Source of the DNA: Paracoccaceae bacterium
Lineage (GTDB): Bacteria; Pseudomonadota; Alphaproteobacteria; Rhodobacterales; Rhodobacteraceae
Direction: 5' to 3'
Assembly (NCBI GenBank): GCA_947453525.1
Contig: CANGHD010000018.1
Coordinates: forward strand, 1 to 36,031
DNA length: 36,031 nucleotides
Below are positions 31,301 through 36,031 of this stretch, one piece after another. The notes under the pieces are model-generated. The model was not told the origin of the DNA. It made no database searches and worked only from the letters and a program-made list of their open reading frames with translations. Made by a program: the position numbers and the translations under genes. Within the stretch, counting starts at the first letter, position 1; each line of letters begins with the position of its first letter.

Positions 31301-32499
31301 AGGAATTGCCGTCGATGAAGCTTGCCTTGCATATTGGCACCGCCCGGACCGGAACCACCACGCTTCAAACCTGGTTTTCCGCCAACCGCGCCGGATTGGC
31401 CGAGCAAGGGATCTGCTATCCGATCAGCCCCGGCGACAGAAACCATCGTCGTTTGATGATCTACGCGCTGGACACGATTGTTTCGGAACCCGTGTTGACC
31501 GGGGTGGGCATAAAGTCGCAAAGCGACCATGAAGCCTTTCGCAGCCATCTGCGCGAAGAAATCAGCCGCGAAGTCGAAGCCAGCCAGAACCTCGGACAAA
31601 ATCAATGGCTCATGTCCAGCGAATTGCTGCACAGCCGGATTGCCAAGCCCGCGATGATCACGCGCCTTCATGCGCTGCTGAAACCGCATTTCGCCGAGAT
31701 TACCGTCTATCTACATCTGCGCCCGCAGGTCGATCTGCTGATTTCCAACGCCTCGCAGACCATACGCAACGGCAAACCTGTCAATCGCGCTGACCTGACC
31801 CGCCACGGTGTCAGCGCCGTCAGCAATTTCTTCAACTACAACAATTTCATTGCTAATTGGGAAGCGGTCTTCGGTGCGCAGAACCTGCGGCTTGTGCCCT
31901 ACCGCCGCATGCCCGACATAACCCTCTTCATGATCGACGAACTGTTGATCGACTCCAGCCGTCTGCCGCCGGTGGTCAGCGTCAATCCCAGCCTCGACTG
32001 GCAGGCGATGGCCGTATCCAACGTGGTCCATTCCGGTTTTGCCAAGTTAGGCCTTGGCAAGCCGCCGGGGCTTTATCTGGACGAGATGAAAGGGACAGAG
32101 CGGTTGCAACTTGGCCGCGGCCTTGCGCAGGAATTGCAGGCCCGCTTTGACGACTGCAACACCAAGCTGACCACCCGCAGGTCTGACATCACCTTCGAGG
32201 AACTCACTCCCGACTGGACCCAGCATGACGCACAGGGCAACCTCGACATCGTCGAGGCGCCCTGTCTATTCGCGCCGCAAGTGGCGCTGGTCATGCGCCG
32301 GCTGGCGCAAGACAACGCGATGGAGCGCTGGCGCCGCCACATCGCCGAAGGTCGCCTGGCGGCCGTGACAGGCGATTTTGCCGCCCTTGAAGCGGCCAAG
32401 CGCGCCGCCAAGGACATCGCCGTCGAACTTGAGGCGCTTGGCCACTCCGTCGCGGGCGACACCGAGGTGTCGGGCATGGAAGCCGGGGCCGACCGATAA
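31297..32499 (+). CDS. sulfotransferase-like P-loop protein
   Basis: 400 residues. LALHIGTARTGTTTLQTWFS (about 9-28) matches the 5'-phosphosulfate-binding loop HIGxxKTGTTxLQ of PAPS-dependent sulfotransferases, with Arg in the usual Lys place. WLMSSELLHSRIA and ITVYLHLRPQVDLLISNASQ correspond to the 3'-phosphate-binding strand and helix. Sulfation of a sugar hydroxyl in the encoded glycan is the likely role. The start at 31297 overlaps the previous stop (ATGA); ATG 31315 with AAGGA upstream is a fair alternative. The C-terminus overlaps the GT10 gene by one base. Lys to Arg in the loop leaves activity uncertain. Confidence 0.72.
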   Translation: MKELPSMKLALHIGTARTGTTTLQTWFSANRAGLAEQGICYPISPGDRNHRRLMIYALDTIVSEPVLTGVGIKSQSDHEAFRSHLREEISREVEASQNLGQNQWLMSSELLHSRIAKPAMITRLHALLKPHFAEITVYLHLRPQVDLLISNASQTIRNGKPVNRADLTRHGVSAVSNFFNYNNFIANWEAVFGAQNLRLVPYRRMPDITLFMIDELLIDSSRLPPVVSVNPSLDWQAMAVSNVVHSGFAKLGLGKPPGLYLDEMKGTERLQLGRGLAQELQARFDDCNTKLTTRRSDITFEELTPDWTQHDAQGNLDIVEAPCLFAPQVALVMRRLAQDNAMERWRRHIAEGRLAAVTGDFAALEAAKRAAKDIAVELEALGHSVAGDTEVSGMEAGADR

Positions 32500-33587
32500 T
32501 GATCCGGATCTTCCTGATCGGCGATTTCTGGAACCGCCAGCCTCTGGCCTATGCGCCCATCCGGGACCGTCTTTCTTCCAAGATCGATATTGTCGATGAT
32601 CCTCGGGACGCGCAGTTGGCCCTGTTCAGCCATCCGCATGATCTTGCAACCCACGCAAGAACCCTGACCTATCTGGTGGCCGCCAACCCAAGGTTGCGGC
32701 CAGTTCTGTTGTCGGAAGAGCCGTTCTGGGACACCTGCTGGTCGCCTGATCCCTTCACGAAATATCAGATCTGTTCCGCCGGGCCCGCGCCCTTTGGCTA
32801 TGCCGTGCTGAACCACGCCACCTCGACCATCTACGACACCACCGACATTCCCTATTTCCTGCTGACCGACCCGCGATACATCGGCCGCTACCGACCGCTT
32901 TTCGACCGCAACGCGGGGTTTTCCGCCTCTGACTGGCTGGACCGCTGGCGCAAGGCTGCGTGGGACGCAGCCTTCGTGGCCGAACGCCGGGACGAGGCGC
33001 GCCACGCCCCCATCTTTGCCACGCAGGGGGTGTGGGGCCTCAGCGGCGTGCGGGGCCGCATCACCAACGACTGCAAAGGTGCCAAGATCCTGCGCAGCGG
33101 CAGAGGCTGGGATGTCGACACCCGCCGCGCCGACCTGCCGAACTGGCATGCCGATAAACTGGCCCGGCTCGACTTGAAATGCCGCTATGTCTCGGGCCTC
33201 GAAAACACCCATCAGACCAATTACGTCACTGAAAAGATCTTTGACGCTTTCGCCGTGGGCGGCGTGCCGCTTTACATCGCCGCCAAATCCCATGCCGTCA
33301 CCCGCTATGTCGGTGAGGGATCGTGGATAAATCTCGCGGCGCATTTGCCGCGCAAGGATGCGCCCAAGGTTCAGCCCTTCGATGCTGACACGACCATCAG
33401 TGCCGACTTGGCACGGGCCTATGTCGGCACGCAAAATCACCTCGCCCAGCTCTTCGCCAACCGCGCGCGGATCGAGGATGAGATTGACCGCCTGAGCACC
33501 CGGCTTTATGACGCGCTGCATCATCTTGCATCTGCCGATTTTTCAGAAGAGTTGTCTTTCACCGCTCCCGCTGCGCAACAGGCCTGA
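32499..33587 (+). CDS. family GT10 (alpha-1,3/4-fucosyltransferase-like) glycosyltransferase
   Basis: 362 residues. The GT10 signature lies in the C-terminal half: LKCRYVSGLENTHQTNYVTE continuing KIFDAFAVGGVPLYIA, parallel to FENS...DYVTEKxxxAF..GxVPIYxG, which binds the GDP-fucose donor. The N-terminal half (MIRIFLIGDFWNRQPLAYAP, RPVLLSEEPFWDT) is the more variable acceptor domain. It probably adds fucose or a related deoxy sugar; no GDP-fucose synthesis genes are seen in the window, though AlgA makes the GDP-mannose from which GDP-fucose is derived. Starts one base inside the sulfotransferase stop. Confidence 0.82.
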   Translation: MIRIFLIGDFWNRQPLAYAPIRDRLSSKIDIVDDPRDAQLALFSHPHDLATHARTLTYLVAANPRLRPVLLSEEPFWDTCWSPDPFTKYQICSAGPAPFGYAVLNHATSTIYDTTDIPYFLLTDPRYIGRYRPLFDRNAGFSASDWLDRWRKAAWDAAFVAERRDEARHAPIFATQGVWGLSGVRGRITNDCKGAKILRSGRGWDVDTRRADLPNWHADKLARLDLKCRYVSGLENTHQTNYVTEKIFDAFAVGGVPLYIAAKSHAVTRYVGEGSWINLAAHLPRKDAPKVQPFDADTTISADLARAYVGTQNHLAQLFANRARIEDEIDRLSTRLYDALHHLASADFSEELSFTAPAAQQA

Positions 33588-33900
33588 TGGAATGTCCAGT
33601 CCGTTCAACTCAGGCATGCGACCGGAAATTATCCGGCTCAGGGTCTGTTGCAATCCAAGTCTGTCTTTAGAAAAAGGTCCAGAGGCTCTTGTGCAAAAAG
33701 CAGTTTCAATCCTGTGACGTTCCAGCCAAAAGTTAGCGTCACGGGACTGGCAAAGCCCTGCCCGTCGGCCCACCGGTACATCAAACCCCGCGCAGGTCCG
33801 GCAAGGACTTGAAACGATACGGCGACAAATGTGGCGGACTGGCCTGTCAAAGGCAGGCTCACTCGCCTAGTGTAGTGCGATAATTTCGGAGACGGCCACG
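33588..33900. other. gap before the last coiled-coil gene
   Basis: 313 bases without a confident gene on the plus strand. Its minus strand carries a short open frame that could be a gene relic (listed separately). The last 40 bases give the leader of the coiled-coil gene. No hairpin strong enough to call a terminator was seen. Confidence 0.45.
33638..33862 (-). pseudogene. possible remnant or small ORF of unknown type
   Basis: Starting at a GTG at 33862, the minus strand encodes about 74 residues with protein-like beta-rich character (SLPLTGQSATFVAVSFQVLA, RWADGQGFASPVTLTFGWNV, FAQEPLDLFLKTD). No ribosome-binding site is obvious and the frame extends upstream into the start of the coiled-coil gene. 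It may be the tail of a lost gene. I recognise no family; chance remains a real possibility. Confidence 0.2.
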
Positions 33901-36031
33901 ATGCAACGCGATAAACTGCAGCATGGGACGAAAAGCGACGGCGCACAGGCGCAATTGTTCTTCTGGTCAGGTCAGGAGACTTTGGCAATCCATCTTGCCG
34001 CCGAGGTTGGTGCGCCGATGCCCTTGGCCTTCGACCCGACGGCCGTGGCGACCGCGCTGCGCAACCAAAAGACCGTGGTGGTGCTGTGGCGCGGGCCCGA
34101 CGCGGACATCACGCCCTGCTTGACGGAGGGTCAACCGCTCGCAGCGGCCCTTGAAGACTGGAAGGACAAGGTGCGCAGGCTGGCCGTGCTGTACCGGAAG
34201 AACCGCCGAACGATGATCCTCGCCGAAGTCGAAGCCCTGCGCATCGGTGGCACCGAGACGCTGGCAGAGCGTCTTGGCCTGCAAGACGCACCCACCCTGC
34301 CCGCCATCGAGCCACCCTCGCCCCTTGGCCAAGCCTTCGCTCATCTCGCACTGCAGCAGGATGAGGAACTTCGCCTTCTGGTCGAGGAAATCATCTCTTC
34401 CAGCCTGCCCGTGCCAGACGTGGTCTTGTCCGATGTGCTGGCCCAAGCCGTGGCACAATCCGCCAAGGCCAACAAAGCCCTGACCGTGCTGCAAGACGAT
34501 CTGGCCCGCGAAAAAGGCCGGAGCCGTCAGGCCGAGACCGACCGCGCCGAGGCGAAAACCCGCGAAGATGACCTGCGCGCTCGTCTTGACCATCTGGAAG
34601 CCACCACGACCGCCGAGGCTGCAGCGGCCCGCGCCGCCGCCAAAGCCGAAACCGAGGCCGCCGCAGACCGCATCCAAAGGCTGGAAGACCAACTGGCCCG
34701 GCACCAAAGCGAGGCGGCAACTCTGCTTGCAGACAGTCAAGCGACCCGCACCCGTCTTGCCGAACGTGACGCCGAAGCCGACCTGCTGCGTGAGCAAGTC
34801 TTCCTCAATCAGTCCGCGCTGGCAGAACAGTCCGAAGCAGCTCAGGCCGCCGCCGCAGAAGGCTCGGCACGGATCAGGGCTCTGGACGCGCAACTGACCG
34901 GACAGGACGCCACCTTTCAGGCCAGGTTGGCCGAGATCGAGGCGCAGGACGACCTGTTGCGCGCTCAACTCGGCCTCAACCAATCCTTGTTGATCGAACA
35001 AAGCAACGCGGCACAAACCGCCAACGCCGAAGCCGCCGCCGCGACCCAACGGATCGCGGCGCTGGAAAAAGACCTTGCCAAGCAAGAGAAGCAGGCTGCC
35101 GCCCTGCTGGCCGACACCAACGCCATCAGCCTGCACCTCACACAGCGCGATGCCGAGGCTCGGGACCTGCGCGCGCAGGTCCAACAGCACAAAAGCGCGC
35201 TGACCGACCAGACCAAAGCCACGCAGGCTGCAGCCGCCGCCGCCACCCAGCGGATTGCGACCCTAGAAGAAGATATCGCGAGGCACGAACACCAGACCTC
35301 TGCCTTGCGGGCAGATGTGACGGCGCTGAACACCCGCCTTGCCGAAGGGGAGGCCGAGGCGCAGACCCTGCGCATGCAGATCGAGGCCCAGACCTCGGCC
35401 CTCGCCCAACACTCCGGCACAGCGGAAGCAGCCGCCGGGCGCATCACCGCACTGGAAGATCAACTGGCCAAGCAAGAGAAAAAGTCCGCCCGGCTGCTGT
35501 CCGAAGGTCTTGCCATCAGTGCGCGGCTGGCCGAACGCGAGGCCGAGTCGGCCATGCAACTGGGGCAGATGAAACTGGCGCATGCCGACGCGCTGGGTCA
35601 GATCACCGGACTGCAGGCCGCGGCCCGGATTTCATCGGACCGGATTGCAACACTGGAAAATCGTGCGGCCGAACTCCACCTTGCCGCGACCGGTTTGGAA
35701 AGCCAGCTCGCCACCACAGACCAGCAGGTCCTGGACCTCACCGCCGCACTGGAAGCCGAACGCAACTCATTGGCACGGGCCCTTGCCGATGCCACCACGG
35801 TGGCGGCTCTCCTGGCCGACCGGAACGGGGAAATCGAGCTTCTCAACGGGCAACTTAAGCTGCTTCAGGACACCCTCGCCCAACAGTTTGCCGAGGCTGC
35901 GGCGCAGCTCGAAGCGGCGGCGCAACGTGTCCAGGCTCTGGAAGCACAGCTGCTGGCCGCAGAGGAAGCCAAGATGGCGGCACAAGAGGACGCGCGCGCC
36001 ACAGGCGACGACCTCGCCAGGACCGAGCAGG
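33901..36031 (+). CDS. large coiled-coil protein with a conserved-looking N-terminal domain, incomplete at the right edge
   Basis: An open frame of 710 codons starts at the ATG at 33901 and runs off the window without a stop; an in-frame TAG at 33868 fixes the start, with GGAG nine bases before it. Residues about 15-150 are a globular alpha/beta-looking part (QLFFWSGQETLAIHLAAEVG, TVVVLWRGPDAD, VRRLAVLYRKNRRTMILAEV). From about 190 on it is Ala/Glu/Gln-rich coiled coil. Residues 257-513 form four units of 67, 60, 67 and 63 residues, each starting like RIAALEKDLAKQEK. No signal peptide or membrane helix. It mirrors the coiled-coil protein at 26071-28299 in repeat length and position at the other end of the glycan arm. 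Function unknown. Confidence 0.8.
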   Translation, partial: MQRDKLQHGTKSDGAQAQLFFWSGQETLAIHLAAEVGAPMPLAFDPTAVATALRNQKTVVVLWRGPDADITPCLTEGQPLAAALEDWKDKVRRLAVLYRKNRRTMILAEVEALRIGGTETLAERLGLQDAPTLPAIEPPSPLGQAFAHLALQQDEELRLLVEEIISSSLPVPDVVLSDVLAQAVAQSAKANKALTVLQDDLAREKGRSRQAETDRAEAKTREDDLRARLDHLEATTTAEAAAARAAAKAETEAAADRIQRLEDQLARHQSEAATLLADSQATRTRLAERDAEADLLREQVFLNQSALAEQSEAAQAAAAEGSARIRALDAQLTGQDATFQARLAEIEAQDDLLRAQLGLNQSLLIEQSNAAQTANAEAAAATQRIAALEKDLAKQEKQAAALLADTNAISLHLTQRDAEARDLRAQVQQHKSALTDQTKATQAAAAAATQRIATLEEDIARHEHQTSALRADVTALNTRLAEGEAEAQTLRMQIEAQTSALAQHSGTAEAAAGRITALEDQLAKQEKKSARLLSEGLAISARLAEREAESAMQLGQMKLAHADALGQITGLQAAARISSDRIATLENRAAELHLAATGLESQLATTDQQVLDLTAALEAERNSLARALADATTVAALLADRNGEIELLNGQLKLLQDTLAQQFAEAAAQLEAAAQRVQALEAQLLAAEEAKMAAQEDARATGDDLARTEQ
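34669..35439 (+). repeat. tandem coding repeats of 67, 60, 67 and 63 residues
   Basis: Units start at 34669, 34870, 35050 and 35251 with RIQRLEDQLA, RIRALDAQLT, RIAALEKDLA and RIATLEEDIA; a fifth begins at 35440 with RITALEDQLA. Most contain a middle LAERDAEADLLREQ-type block and an Ala-rich end. Lengths fit heptads plus one hendecad (60 and 67) or pure heptads (63). Confidence 0.75.

Noticed and set aside
33967-35190. 407-residue antisense frame opposite the last coiled-coil gene
   Set aside because: Gly/Leu/Gln-rich low-complexity shadow of the repeat-rich plus-strand frame, which has a proper start and remains open to the edge.

Overview
This window looks like chromosomal DNA of a GC-rich alphaproteobacterium, most likely a Rhodobacterales (Paracoccaceae-type) member. 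That assignment is an inference from base composition, codon use and gene families (short DUF115 proteins, FkbM proteins, GT10, IS66); no rRNA or marker gene is present.

Left edge (1-4516): the start of a 2-oxoacid:ferredoxin oxidoreductase operon (porC-porA, minus strand) lies behind a near-perfect FNR-type site. Next is a scar region holding a frameshifted lipoprotein gene, a decayed C-terminal fragment of an RTX-type secreted protein with its own terminator, and an internally deleted IS66 element. A lipoprotein polysaccharide lyase (PF14099-like) follows, transcribed away from the next operon.

Centre (4890-17800): nine tightly coupled plus-strand genes form an alginate-type polysaccharide operon: algD (GDP-mannose 6-dehydrogenase), alg8 (polymerase), alg44, algA, an AlgG-like beta-helix protein, an unknown helical periplasmic protein, an AlgX-like protein, a very large Sel1-repeat protein (AlgK-like role) and an AlgL-like protein. 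Precursor supply and polymerisation look intact: AlgA makes GDP-mannose, AlgD oxidises it to GDP-mannuronate, and Alg8 polymerises it. In contrast, the family hallmark residues of the accessory proteins are altered in five of them: the RxxxR and DxSxxG motifs of the Alg44 PilZ domain, the metal-binding cupin of AlgA, DPHD of AlgG, the Ser and His of AlgX, and the His of AlgL. No AlgI, AlgJ, AlgF or AlgE homologue is seen. The simplest reading is a reduced alginate-like system making an unacetylated, probably unepimerised mannuronan-like polymer through a scaffold whose modifying enzymes became structural or changed chemistry. This is the most interesting part of the window.

Right (17887-36031): after a small internally duplicated protein comes a surface-glycan or protein-glycosylation locus of two divergent arms. 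The minus arm encodes a DUF115-GT4 fusion, a 2-hydroxyacid dehydrogenase, a CMP-ulosonate-type cytidylyltransferase, a GT2, a DUF115 protein, an FkbM methyltransferase and an FkbM-like protein with a long coiled coil. The plus arm encodes an unknown protein, two GT2 enzymes, a sulfotransferase-like protein, a GT10 fucosyltransferase-like protein and a second long coiled-coil protein that runs off the right edge. Both coiled-coil proteins are built from 60/67-residue tandem units. DUF115 proteins next to a CMP-sugar synthetase suggest transfer of a nonulosonic-acid-like sugar.
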